From positions 1 through 38,031 of the forward strand of contig DPVM01000009.1 in NCBI GenBank assembly GCA_003526845.1: a stretch of 38,031 nucleotides of DNA, written 5' to 3'. The DNA is from Oscillospiraceae bacterium. GTDB taxonomy: Bacteria; Bacillota; Clostridia; Oscillospirales; Acutalibacteraceae. The position numbers and the translations under genes are program-made. The number at the start of each line of letters is the position of its first letter. The first letter of the stretch is position 1. Below the pieces are notes generated by a model. It did no database searches and was not told the DNA's origin. It saw only the letters and a list, made by a program, of their open reading frames with translations. Positions 24,545-33,056 of this stretch are shown here, in pieces.

Positions 24545-25872
24545 TAAAAAATTTCCTCCGGTTTAGTATAAAATGCAACCTTTATCAAAAGCACATTCTT
24601 TGTTGTATCGGACATGGCGGCTCTTTCGTCTATACAATAACCCAAAACACCAAGCACGCCCTTTGAATCAAAAATTATGGGAATCGAATTCCTTTTTTCA
24701 GTAGGGACTTTCAACTCGTTAAAAAGCTTTTTGAGACTCTTTGTGCAATTTCTGCCTAACGGACGAACAAAGTCGCCCTCTTTTCTTTGTCTGATACCGA
24801 TTTCACCGTCTATTTTATCATAATCGCAATAAAAATCAAATTTTTTAGTCAATAATTCACAGTTCATTAAAAATTGCGACCTTGGAAGCAACTTTCTTTC
24901 GGTTATTTTGCAACAAAATCTCTCATTTTCGGCAAATGAGGCAACCTTCAAATAATTATTTGACGAAACGGCAAAGAATGAGCCTTTAATTTGACTTTTT
25001 CCGTTCCTGTCACACAATGACAAAATTTCATTCAAATGCAATTCGTCAACCGCAAGATTATGTTGTTTTAAATAATTTATGACAATTCGCTTTTGTATTG
25101 ATTTATCAAGCGATTTCAGTCTTGAAATAATTATTCCCTTATCGTCAACACATTTTTTGTATTCCGACAAAGCATATTCGGTTAAAAAATCATTATCCTC
25201 ATTTGCAGAGGATATAAACCTGTTAAATGCAGTCAAAAATGACGGATTAATGTGTTCAAAATCGTGTATGAGCTTGTTGCGAATATAGTTTCGTGTGTAT
25301 TTATCGTCAAAATTCGTTGAATCAACAACAAAATCAATTCCATTTTCGCTGCAATAACTGCGTATTTCATCCGAGGAGCATTCGATAAGCGGTCTGATGA
25401 TATTATCCCTGACGGGCGGTATTCCTCGACAGCCATTCAGCGATGTTCCGCGCGCAAGCCTGAAAATGACTGTTTCGACATTATCGGAAAGGTTGTGAGC
25501 CGTTGCAACTTTTGTGCCGCCGAGCGAATTGAAAAATTCGTATCTCACATTGCGTGAATATTCTTCAACACCAATTCCCGCTCTTTTTGCTCCGCCGACG
25601 GCATCAATTTCAAGACAATGAAATTCAACACCGTTTTTTTCGCAAAAGCGGCGGACAAATTCGGTATCGTTTTTAGACTCCGCACCTCTTATCCCGTGCT
25701 CGACATTTGCAACAATTATCCTTATATCAAATTTACTTTTTACGGAAATAAGGTAATTGAGCAGAAGCATCGAATCCGCACCGCCGGAAACGCCGGCAAC
25801 AATAATATCGCCGGCGGTAATCATTTTATATTTAGTTACGGTATTGTCGATTTTAGTTATAATCTCTGACAT
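24544..25872 (-). CDS. tilS: tRNA(Ile)-lysidine synthase TilS
   Basis: A 442-residue PP-loop enzyme that converts C34 of tRNA-Ile(CAU) to lysidine, so that it reads AUA. The PP-loop GVSGGADSMLLL covers about 27-38 (SGGADS at 29-34). THNLSDNVETVIFRLARGTS, GCRGIPPVRDNIIRPL and VVDSTNFDDKYTRNYIRNKL are family signatures. The C-terminal IRQRKEGDFVRPLGR region begins the TilS_C substrate-binding domain. I chose the ATG at 25872, which overlaps the dnaB end by 20 bases. It has a poor ribosome site, so translation probably relies on coupling. It ends in the ftsH start. Confidence 0.93.
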   Translation of the reverse strand: MSEIITKIDNTVTKYKMITAGDIIVAGVSGGADSMLLLNYLISVKSKFDIRIIVANVEHGIRGAESKNDTEFVRRFCEKNGVEFHCLEIDAVGGAKRAGIGVEEYSRNVRYEFFNSLGGTKVATAHNLSDNVETVIFRLARGTSLNGCRGIPPVRDNIIRPLIECSSDEIRSYCSENGIDFVVDSTNFDDKYTRNYIRNKLIHDFEHINPSFLTAFNRFISSANEDNDFLTEYALSEYKKCVDDKGIIISRLKSLDKSIQKRIVINYLKQHNLAVDELHLNEILSLCDRNGKSQIKGSFFAVSSNNYLKVASFAENERFCCKITERKLLPRSQFLMNCELLTKKFDFYCDYDKIDGEIGIRQRKEGDFVRPLGRNCTKSLKKLFNELKVPTEKRNSIPIIFDSKGVLGVLGYCIDERAAMSDTTKNVLLIKVAFYTKPEEIF

Positions 25873-27217
25873 TGTCAACTGCTCTGAATCTTGTGTATTC
25901 CTTATCAAATGCAAGCTCGATAGTGCCGGTTTGACCGTGACGGTTTTTGGCAACAATCAGCTCTGTGCGTGAATCGTCGATTGAATCCTGCTTATCCTCG
26001 TCGACCTCGTTTTTATAGTATTCCTCACGATAAAGGAACATAATAATATCAGCGTCCTGCTCGATTGAACCTGAATCACGAAGGTCGGAAAGCTGTGGTT
26101 TATGCGATTTTCCCCTGCCCTCTGTCGCACGGGAAAGCTGTGCACAGCAAACAACGGGAATATTCAAATCCTTAGCCATCATTTTGAGGTTTCTTGTAAT
26201 TTCGGAAACCTCCTGAACTCTGTTATCCTTATGACCAACGCCCTGAATAAGTCCCAAATAGTCGATGATAATACACTCAACGCCCTTAAGTCGCGTAACT
26301 CTTGACTTAATTTCAGGAACGGTGATACTTGAAGTATCGTCAAGATAAAGCTCTACATCTGAAAATTGAGACGCTGCATTACCGACTCTTACCCATTCAT
26401 CGTCGGTCAATTCGCCGGTTCTGAATTTTTGCGAAGTAACGCCTGCCTGCGAGGCAAGCAAACGCTCTGCAAGCTGTTCCTTTGTCATCTCAAGGGAAAA
26501 GAAAATTGTTTTTTTCTTGCCTATCATTGAAACATTATGCGCAAGGTTGAGTGCAAAACTTGTTTTACCCATAGCAGGACGGGCACCGATAAGAATGAAA
26601 TCGGATTTATTAAGACCTGTTGTGTATTTATCAAGCAAGCCAAAACCTGTCGGTATGCCCTTATAATCGTCCTTATTTTCGCCTGTGAGCTTTGAAAGTT
26701 TGTCATAAACGCCGTTTATAATAACTTCACCGATTCGTGTAGGAGCGTTAGTTTCCTTGCCCTCGCGAATATCATAAATCTTTTGCTCCGCGTTATCAAT
26801 AAGAGCATTGGCGTCGCCTACGCCGCTGTTAGCCTCTTCGATAATTTCCTGCGCCGATTCTATAAGGCGCCTTAAATAGTACTGCTCCTTAACTATCTTT
26901 GCATAGCTTTCGACATTTGCGGTTGACGGCACAGCCTGTGCAAGCTGAACAAGATAATCTCTGCCGCCTGCGGAATCGTACTGACCGCTTTTTGCAAGTG
27001 CGTCGGCAATAATAACAGGGTCGATTGCGGCACCCGGGTTTGAATACATTGCCACCATAGATGCAAAAATAGTCTTGTGCTGTGGGAGATAAAAATATTC
27101 GGGTTTTAAATATATCATAACATCCTGAATGCAATCCGATTTTTGCAAAATGCATCCGAGAACGCTTTGCTCCGCATCAAAATTGTACGGAAGGTTCATA
27201 TTAATATTATCTGCCAT
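25853..27217 (-). CDS. dnaB: replicative DNA helicase DnaB
   Basis: A 454-residue hexameric replicative helicase. The N-terminal primase-interacting domain covers residues 10-110, beginning PYNFDAEQSVLGCIL. The RecA-like ATPase domain has Walker A GARPAMGKTS at 211-220 and a Walker B-like VECIIIDYLGLI. AQLSRATEGR and RDSGSIEQDADIIMFLYR follow, with a C-terminal KNRHGQTGTIELAFD. Full length for the family, with no intein. The ribosome site is AAAGGA. It lies 18 bases after rplI, the order conserved across many Firmicutes. Confidence 0.97.
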   Translation of the reverse strand: MADNINMNLPYNFDAEQSVLGCILQKSDCIQDVMIYLKPEYFYLPQHKTIFASMVAMYSNPGAAIDPVIIADALAKSGQYDSAGGRDYLVQLAQAVPSTANVESYAKIVKEQYYLRRLIESAQEIIEEANSGVGDANALIDNAEQKIYDIREGKETNAPTRIGEVIINGVYDKLSKLTGENKDDYKGIPTGFGLLDKYTTGLNKSDFILIGARPAMGKTSFALNLAHNVSMIGKKKTIFFSLEMTKEQLAERLLASQAGVTSQKFRTGELTDDEWVRVGNAASQFSDVELYLDDTSSITVPEIKSRVTRLKGVECIIIDYLGLIQGVGHKDNRVQEVSEITRNLKMMAKDLNIPVVCCAQLSRATEGRGKSHKPQLSDLRDSGSIEQDADIIMFLYREEYYKNEVDEDKQDSIDDSRTELIVAKNRHGQTGTIELAFDKEYTRFRAVDNVRDYN

Positions 27218-27235
27218 TTTTAAGTCCTTTGCCGA

Positions 27236-27679
27236 TTATGCCTCAACAACCTGAACAAATACTTTTGCGGTTATTCCCTGATAAACCTTAACCTCGATTT
27301 GCGTAGTACCGAAAGCTTTAATATCCTGCATGGATATTTTTCTTTTGTCGATATTTTCGCCCATTTCTTCCTTAATTGTGGCAGAAACATCCTTTGCTGT
27401 AACAGAGCCGAAAAGTTTGCCGTTTGCACCTGCTTTTGCGGCAACTTTAAAAGTTTTGCCCTCAATTCTGTCCTTAAGTTCGTTTGCGGCTTTGATTTCC
27501 TCTGCCTTGTGGAATTTTTTTGCTGTTTCTTTATTATTAAATTCATTCATTGCCTGAGCGTTTGCCTCAATAGCGAGTCCCTTTGGGAAAAGGAAATTTC
27601 TTGCATAGCCGTCGCTTGTATTGACAAGATCGCCCTTCTTGCCGAGTGATTTAACATCGGCTTTAAGAATAACTTTCAT
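27236..27679 (-). CDS. rplI: 50S ribosomal protein L9
   Basis: A 147-residue L9 with the usual length and layout. It begins MKVILKADVKSLGKKGDLVN and carries the L9 signature GYARNFLFPKGLA at 25-37. A central basic helix follows, then a C-terminal domain with GKLFGSVTAKDVS. It sits between the RNase J gene (21 bases upstream) and dnaB (18 bases downstream). The gdpP-like phosphodiesterase gene that often precedes rplI in Bacilli is absent here. Confidence 0.97.
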   Translation of the reverse strand: MKVILKADVKSLGKKGDLVNTSDGYARNFLFPKGLAIEANAQAMNEFNNKETAKKFHKAEEIKAANELKDRIEGKTFKVAAKAGANGKLFGSVTAKDVSATIKEEMGENIDKRKISMQDIKAFGTTQIEVKVYQGITAKVFVQVVEA

Positions 27680-27700
27680 TATATTAATATCCTTTCGTGT

Positions 27701-29473
27701 TTATATTTCCATAAATATCGGCAAAACCATCGGTGAGCGCTTTGTTTTTTCATACATTAATCTTGAAATTTCATCGCGCATTTTTGTTTTAACCGAATTC
27801 CAATCGTGATAGCGTCTGTCATATTGTTCGTCAAAAATTCTGCAAGCCAAATCCCTTGCGCTGTTCATAAGCTCTTCGTTTTCACGAACAAAAACAAAGC
27901 CTCTTGAAACAATGTCGGGACCGGACACAATATAACCGTTTTGCGAATCAATAGTTGCAACAATGATGATAATGCCGTCCTTAGACAATCTCTTTCTGTC
28001 GTTAAGAACGATATTGCCGACATCGCCGACGCCGTAGCCGTCAACATAAACCTCACCTGCCGGAACGTTGCCTACCTGCTTTAATTCGTCGGATGAAAGT
28101 TCAATTGTATTGCCAATATCGCCGATGAAAATATTTTTAGGGTCGATACCCATTTGTTCTGCAAGCATAGCGTGCTTTGCAAGGTGTTTTTGCTCGCCGT
28201 GAACGGGAATAAAGTATTTAGGCTTTACAAGACCCATCATCAGTTTTAAATCTTGCTGACAGGCGTGACCCGAGGCGTGAACTTCGTACATTTTTTCATA
28301 AATAACCTCGATGCCCTTTTTCATAAGCGCATTAACAACATTGCTTACCATTTTTTCATTGCCCGGAATAGGTGTTGCGGAAATGATAACATAATCGTTA
28401 GGTGTGCAGGTAACTTTTCTGTGCTCGCCGTTGGCAATTTTTGTCAACGCTGACATAGGCTCACCCTGCGAGCCGGTTGTTATGATAACCAACTTGTTAT
28501 CGGCATAATTTTTGATTGTATCAATCGGGATTAAAATGCCTTGCGGAATGTTGAGATAGCCAAGCTCTGTTCCAACATTTACAAGGTTTTCAAGGCTTCT
28601 GCCGATAACGGCAACCTTTCTGCCGAGTGCGCTTGCAACATCTATAATTTGCTGAACGCGGTGAATGTTTGATGCAAATGTGGCAACAATAATTCGTTTG
28701 TTCCTCGCCTCTCTGAACAAAAGTTCAAAACTTTCGCCTACAACTCTTTCACTCATTGTTGAGCCGGGTCTTTCGGCATTTGTCGAATCGGACAAAAGTG
28801 CAAGTACGCCTTTTTTGCCGAATTCGGCAAAGCGCGGCAAGTCAATCATATCGCCATCAACGGGAGTTGTGTCGATTTTAAAGTCGCCTGTTTGAATGAT
28901 AACACCGGCAGGACATCTGATAGCCAAGCCGACAGCGTCGGGAATTGAGTGATTAACATGAATCAACTCAATATTAAATGCACCCAAGGTTATATTGTCT
29001 CTCGGCTTGATTTCAACAAGCTTTGTTGAATTGAGAAGTCCGTGCTCCTCAAGTTTGCACTTAATAAGTCCTATGGTAAGTTTTGTTGCGTAAACAGGGA
29101 CATTACATCTTTTAAGCAAATAAGCAAGTCCGCCGATATGGTCCTCGTGGCCGTGGGTAATGATAATACCTCTTATACGCTCTTGATTATTCACAACATA
29201 TGTGAAATCGGGAATAACAAGGTCAACACCCGGCAATTCCGCAGTCGGGAACGCAAGTCCGCAATCGACAATAAACATATCGTCCTTGTACTGATAGACA
29301 GTCATATTCTTGCCTATCTCGTTCATACCACCTAAAAAAGAAATCTTAACCTTTTCTTTCTCCTGCGGAGCAAGAAGGCTTGATTTCTTTGATGCCTGCT
29401 TGTAGGTATAATAGCGTCTTTTAGAATTCCGCTTTCTGTTAACGCCGGAAGGCATCATATTCTCTTTTGCCAT
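27701..29473 (-). CDS. rnj: ribonuclease J
   Basis: A 590-residue metallo-beta-lactamase/beta-CASP nuclease acting in mRNA decay and 5' processing. The zinc motif HGHEDH is at 107-112, preceded by the family GGMNEIGKNM strand at 48-57. SDSTNAERPGSTMSER and the beta-CASP motif TTGSQGEPMSAL follow, with HASGHACQQDLKLM and PKYFIPVHGE toward the C-terminus. About 40 residues of basic, serine- and lysine-rich sequence precede the usual N-terminus, an extension that may bind RNA. AGGAGGT ribosome site. It is first in the rnj-rplI-dnaB-tilS-ftsH operon. Confidence 0.95.
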   Translation of the reverse strand: MAKENMMPSGVNRKRNSKRRYYTYKQASKKSSLLAPQEKEKVKISFLGGMNEIGKNMTVYQYKDDMFIVDCGLAFPTAELPGVDLVIPDFTYVVNNQERIRGIIITHGHEDHIGGLAYLLKRCNVPVYATKLTIGLIKCKLEEHGLLNSTKLVEIKPRDNITLGAFNIELIHVNHSIPDAVGLAIRCPAGVIIQTGDFKIDTTPVDGDMIDLPRFAEFGKKGVLALLSDSTNAERPGSTMSERVVGESFELLFREARNKRIIVATFASNIHRVQQIIDVASALGRKVAVIGRSLENLVNVGTELGYLNIPQGILIPIDTIKNYADNKLVIITTGSQGEPMSALTKIANGEHRKVTCTPNDYVIISATPIPGNEKMVSNVVNALMKKGIEVIYEKMYEVHASGHACQQDLKLMMGLVKPKYFIPVHGEQKHLAKHAMLAEQMGIDPKNIFIGDIGNTIELSSDELKQVGNVPAGEVYVDGYGVGDVGNIVLNDRKRLSKDGIIIIVATIDSQNGYIVSGPDIVSRGFVFVRENEELMNSARDLACRIFDEQYDRRYHDWNSVKTKMRDEISRLMYEKTKRSPMVLPIFMEI

Positions 29474-29518
29474 TAATTAATAACCTCCTGATAAATTTCC
29501 ATGAAATAATACTTATAT

Positions 29519-29558
29519 ATAATAAAATATATTATAAACAAAGTCAAGTAAGACTTGA
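29519..29558 (-). promoter_or_regulatory. promoter of the rnj-rplI-dnaB-tilS-ftsH operon with palindrome
   Basis: TTGACT (29547-29542, minus), a 17-base spacer and TATTAT (29524-29519). A perfect 6-3-6 inverted repeat, TCAAGT-AAG-ACTTGA (29544-29558), overlaps the -35 end and could be an operator. Confidence 0.6.
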
Positions 29559-29577
29559 ACAATATTTACCTTTCATA

Positions 29578-29606
29578 TTGATTATTGGTTGTTTTAATGA
29601 TAAAAT
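29578..29606 (+). promoter_or_regulatory. promoter of rnhA
   Basis: TTGATT (29578-29583), a 17-base spacer and TAAAAT (29601-29606), 29 bases before the ATG. It is divergent from the rnj promoter. Confidence 0.65.
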
Positions 29607-29635
29607 ATACCAAATAAAAAGCGAATGGTGATAAA

Positions 29636-30070
29636 ATGAAAAAGGTTGAAATATACACTGACGGCGCGTGCAGCGGCAACCCCGGCAAAGGCGGTTGGGG
29701 TGCAGTTTTAATATATAATTCAAAGGAAAAACAATTCAGCGGCGCAGACCCGAGCACAACCAACAACAGAATGGAGCTGACAGCGGTAATCGAGGCGCTC
29801 AAAGCACTCAAAGAGCCGTGTGAGGTGACGCTGACAACCGATTCCAAGTACGTTTGCGACGCAATAAATAAAGGTTGGGTTTATTCGTGGCAAAAAAAAG
29901 GCTGGAAAAAAGCTGACGGCAAAAAAGCGCTCAATGTCGATTTATGGCAGCAACTGCTTGAGCAATTGCAAATCCACAAAGTTGAATTTGTTTGGGTAAA
30001 GGGACACGCCGGACATAAATACAACGAAATTTGCGACACGCTTGCAGTGAATGAATACAAAGCTCTTTAA
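29636..30070 (+). CDS. rnhA: ribonuclease HI
   Basis: A 144-residue RNase HI that cleaves the RNA strand of RNA-DNA hybrids. All catalytic positions are visible: D9 (YTDGACSGNPG), E47 (NNRMELTA), D69 (LTTDSKY) and D134 (EICDTLA), with the assisting H124 in KGHAGHKYNE. It has the basic handle region WQKKGWKKADGKK found in the E. coli-type enzyme. Length matches the bacterial norm. GGTGAT ribosome site. It stands alone between divergent and convergent neighbours. Confidence 0.95.
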   Translation: MKKVEIYTDGACSGNPGKGGWGAVLIYNSKEKQFSGADPSTTNNRMELTAVIEALKALKEPCEVTLTTDSKYVCDAINKGWVYSWQKKGWKKADGKKALNVDLWQQLLEQLQIHKVEFVWVKGHAGHKYNEICDTLAVNEYKAL

Positions 30071-30100
30071 TTTAATTTTAAAAATTATTAATAGGCACAT

Positions 30101-30139
30101 AAAAAAGAACGGTAGTTTCGTCAACTACCGTTCTTTTTA
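30101..30139. terminator. bidirectional terminator between rnhA and the BMP lipoprotein gene
   Basis: AAAAAGAACGGTAG (30102-30115) pairs perfectly with 30125-30138, with extra pairs at the loop base, and has A- and T-runs on both sides. It serves both converging genes. Confidence 0.88.
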
Positions 30140-32041
30140 TCAGTCATTTTGAGTATTTGGGTTTTGCGTTACCTTGTTAGTATTTTGAACACCCTGTTCA
30201 ACCTTGCCTTCCTTAATCCAATAATTAAGGGTCAAGCATTTTGAAGTGAATGACAAGCGAACATCTGCGCCCGATGAAACAGGAATAAGCTTGATTTTAC
30301 TGTTTGTTGACGCAAGTTCCTTGTAAACAGCGGCATATTTTTCGTTGTAGTTATCCTTGTCATTTTTATCAAGGCTCTTATTTGTTACATAAAGACAATT
30401 GTTCGAGCAATCTGCGGAAATTGTTGTGCCGCCCTTATAGCTTTCAAGGGCAAGCTTAACCGCTGCGCCGTAATCTGTAACAACAGATGCCCAACAGTCA
30501 TCGCGGCTGCTTTGATTGAATCCGGCATTATAGCCGTATGTCTTGAAATCAAAGTTCTCGCCGGCTGTGTAAATGGAATCCATAAGAGGATTACCTCCGC
30601 CGAATACAACCTGGTCGCCGCCGTCAATCATCTTTTCGACAACAGAGGCAAATCTGTCAACCATTGTAAAGCTTGTTGAATAAGAAAGCTCATTTTTCAT
30701 TAAAAGGCCGCATGCAAGACCTTGATTATCGGCATTAACCCATTTAGAGAACATCATTCCTTCAGCCGGAGCATCGGCAACGATATTTACAACCTCATCC
30801 TTAACATATGAGCCTGAGCCTGAGCCGTTTTCAACTACGACATTAAATGTCGGATTTTCTGACTTAACATATACTGCGGTGACATCAATGCCTTTATCCG
30901 AAACTGAAACATCGGTTGTTACACTCTTTGCATCGGAAATTGCGTCCTGATTTTGTGACTCCCAATGGTCAAAAACATAGCCTGATTTTGCCGCAGGAGC
31001 TGTAACAGAAGTTTTGCTGTCTTTAAGAACATTAAACGTATCTTTTGTTTCGGAATCAACAACAATGTTAATCGGAACGGTATCAGCGTCCTTATAAACT
31101 GCGGTAATCGTAGCGTCGCAATCGCCGACAAGGAGATTCATTGTTGATTTTTTGTCGGAAGAAATATTAACTTTTTTATCCTTAACGCCATCGGTATCGC
31201 TTTTCTTTTCCCAATGATCGAAAGCCTTGCCTTTTTCGGCAGGAGCGGCGGTAATTGTAACATTTTCACCGTTTTTGTATGTGCCGGAACCTTGTCCGTT
31301 TACAACCTTGATTGTGAAGTAGTCTTCCTGCTTTTTGCCGTCCTTATCGGTTGGGATTTTAACATATTCGGGTTTTACATTAACTGTATAGTCATAGTCT
31401 AAGATCGGACTGTCATAATCGGCATAATCGAGTGATACCGGTACGCCGAGTTGATCAGCAGCGTAAGCCGCGCCCTGAACATAACCTGCGCCGTAGCCGC
31501 CCGAGGTTTCCGATTTAACAGAGCCGAAGTAGCCGAGTTTTGTAAAGCCGTCAATTACAGATGAATAACCTGCGAGAAAACCTGCCTGAAGTTCGTTAAA
31601 ATCAATGCACATTACATTTTCATCTGTAGAATCAACTCCGTCGGCACTTTTTTCTTTAGCGTCAACAAGGAGAAATTTAATATCTTTGTATGTACCTGCA
31701 TATTCGTGTACCGCAACCGAATATGCATCGCCCGGCAAAACGATATATTTTGCGCCTGCATTTGCGGCAAGCTCAAAATAATTTTTAATGCATTCAACAG
31801 TCAACTCGCCGTTTTCATCGAGCCCCGGTTGAAAATAACGATAGGAAAGATTTTTTTCATCGCAATAAGCTTTTACACCGTTCCACGCACTTTCGTTTTG
31901 AGCACCGTCGGTAACGGTTGCACCATCGGTCAAAAGCACAACATCATATTTTGCGTTGTTCTTTTTTGAACAGCCGGCAAAAGCGAAAGCACAGCTTACA
32001 GCCAAAACAACAGCAAGCATAACAGATACAATTTTTTTCAT
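30140..32041 (-). CDS. BMP-family (PnrA-like) nucleoside-binding lipoprotein with inserted InlB-like repeats
   Basis: A 633-residue lipoprotein. The signal peptide ends in lipobox FAGC with the lipidated cysteine at 24. Residues 32-225 carry the first part of a BMP/PnrA substrate-binding fold (VVLLTDGATVTDGAQNESAW, YIVLPGDAYSV, DFNELQAGFLAGYS). The second part resumes at about 450 (DGGDQVVFGGGNPLMDSIY). Between them are roughly three repeats of the divergent InlB B-repeat type at about 241-318, 322-392 and 398-448, each with a FDHW or FSKW motif and ending in a TAVY-type strand. BMP proteins bind nucleosides for ABC uptake, and the purine salvage genes lie divergently next door. No ABC permease or ATPase gene is nearby. 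GGAGGA ribosome site before the ATG at 32041. Confidence 0.85.
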   Translation of the reverse strand: MKKIVSVMLAVVLAVSCAFAFAGCSKKNNAKYDVVLLTDGATVTDGAQNESAWNGVKAYCDEKNLSYRYFQPGLDENGELTVECIKNYFELAANAGAKYIVLPGDAYSVAVHEYAGTYKDIKFLLVDAKEKSADGVDSTDENVMCIDFNELQAGFLAGYSSVIDGFTKLGYFGSVKSETSGGYGAGYVQGAAYAADQLGVPVSLDYADYDSPILDYDYTVNVKPEYVKIPTDKDGKKQEDYFTIKVVNGQGSGTYKNGENVTITAAPAEKGKAFDHWEKKSDTDGVKDKKVNISSDKKSTMNLLVGDCDATITAVYKDADTVPINIVVDSETKDTFNVLKDSKTSVTAPAAKSGYVFDHWESQNQDAISDAKSVTTDVSVSDKGIDVTAVYVKSENPTFNVVVENGSGSGSYVKDEVVNIVADAPAEGMMFSKWVNADNQGLACGLLMKNELSYSTSFTMVDRFASVVEKMIDGGDQVVFGGGNPLMDSIYTAGENFDFKTYGYNAGFNQSSRDDCWASVVTDYGAAVKLALESYKGGTTISADCSNNCLYVTNKSLDKNDKDNYNEKYAAVYKELASTNSKIKLIPVSSGADVRLSFTSKCLTLNYWIKEGKVEQGVQNTNKVTQNPNTQND

Positions 32042-32115
32042 ATGATTTCCTCCAACAAGAAATTTGCACAATTGCATCCCACGGACACACTGAGCAAAAT
32101 AATCATCTGTTTATA

Positions 32116-32144
32116 ATAATAGCAAATAAAAAATAATATTGCAA
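32116..32144 (-). promoter_or_regulatory. promoter of the BMP lipoprotein gene
   Basis: TTGCAA (32144-32139, minus), a 17-base spacer and TATTAT (32121-32116). The leader is about 70 bases. Confidence 0.6.
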
Positions 32145-32162
32145 TAGAATATTAAAATTTAT

Positions 32163-32209
32163 TTGATTTACTACGCCTTATAATTTATAATATGATTATA
32201 ATTTATAAG
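32163..32209 (+). promoter_or_regulatory. promoter of PNP-mtnA-deaminase operon with 33-bp palindrome
   Basis: TTGATT (32163-32168), a 17-base spacer and a perfect TATAAT (32186-32191). Spanning the -10 and likely start is a 15-3-15 inverted repeat with one mismatch (32177-32191 with 32195-32209, centred on ATG at 32192-32194). It looks like an operator; the regulator is unknown. Confidence 0.65.
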
Positions 32210-32222
32210 CAAGGTGGCAATT

Positions 32223-33026
32223 ATGTACGAAAAACAAATTGAAGAAATAAGAAAATTTACCGATGAAATTCCTGAAACCGCAATTGTCCTCGGCTCGGGT
32301 CTCGGCGCATTGGCAGATACTATTGAAATCACGGCAACTGTCCCCTATCGCGAAATAACAGATATGCCCGTTTCCACCGCACCGTCTCACAAGGGGCAAT
32401 TTGTTTTCGGTAAAATCGGCGGCAAAAATATTGTGCTTATGCAAGGCAGGCTCCATTTATATGAGGGATATTCACCGAGTCAGGTTGTTATGCCCATTCG
32501 TTTAATGCGACTGCTTGGTGCAAAAAAGCTGATTCTTACAAACGCCTGCGGCGGAATCAACAGAAATTTGAGTGTCGGCAATTTTATGATGATTAAGGAC
32601 CACATTTCGTGTTTTGTAGACAGTCCGTTAATCGGCAAAAACATTGACGAGTTTGGAACAAGATTTCCCGATATGAGTAACGCATATGATAAGGACTTGC
32701 AAAAAGCAATCAAAGCCGTTGCAAAGAACAACAATATAACTTTGCACAGCGGCGTGTACGCACAGCTTAAAGGTCCTCAATTTGAATCGCCGGCAGAAAT
32801 AAAAATGCTTTCCCTACTCGGTGCAGATGCTGTCGGAATGAGCACAGTTACCGAGGCAATCGCTGCCAATCACTGCGGCTTTAAGGTTTGCGGAATAAGT
32901 TTGATTACAAACCTTGCGTGCGGAATACTTGACAAACCGCTTTCGGGCGAGGAAGTCAACGAGGCGGCACACAAGGTTGCACCGCAGTTTGAAAAATTGA
33001 TTAAGGAAACCGTTAAGGCAATATAA
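32223..33026 (+). CDS. purine nucleoside phosphorylase (trimeric PNP/MTAP family)
   Basis: A 267-residue phosphorylase that splits purine nucleosides with phosphate. Family motifs are intact: the phosphate-loop start AIVLGSGLGALAD, GRLHLYEGYS, TNACGGINRN, GVYAQLKGPQFESPAEI, GADAVGMSTVTEAI and the base-recognising asparagine in SLITNLACG, which favours 6-oxopurines (inosine, guanosine). In this operon it could also act on 5'-methylthioinosine or 5'-deoxyinosine made by the downstream deaminase. The ATG at 32223 with AAGGTGG is preferred over a GTG at 32214 inside the ribosome site. mtnA follows 30 bases later. Confidence 0.92.
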   Translation: MYEKQIEEIRKFTDEIPETAIVLGSGLGALADTIEITATVPYREITDMPVSTAPSHKGQFVFGKIGGKNIVLMQGRLHLYEGYSPSQVVMPIRLMRLLGAKKLILTNACGGINRNLSVGNFMMIKDHISCFVDSPLIGKNIDEFGTRFPDMSNAYDKDLQKAIKAVAKNNNITLHSGVYAQLKGPQFESPAEIKMLSLLGADAVGMSTVTEAIAANHCGFKVCGISLITNLACGILDKPLSGEEVNEAAHKVAPQFEKLIKETVKAI

Positions 33027-33056
33027 CAAAATCGAATAATACGGAAGGGCTATAGT

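Noticed and set aside
32177..32209. Assigning the AT-rich palindrome to PerR or Fur.
   Set aside because: It contains TTATAAT/ATTATAA halves but the spacing (three bases) does not match the 7-1-7 PerR/Fur box, so the regulator is left open.
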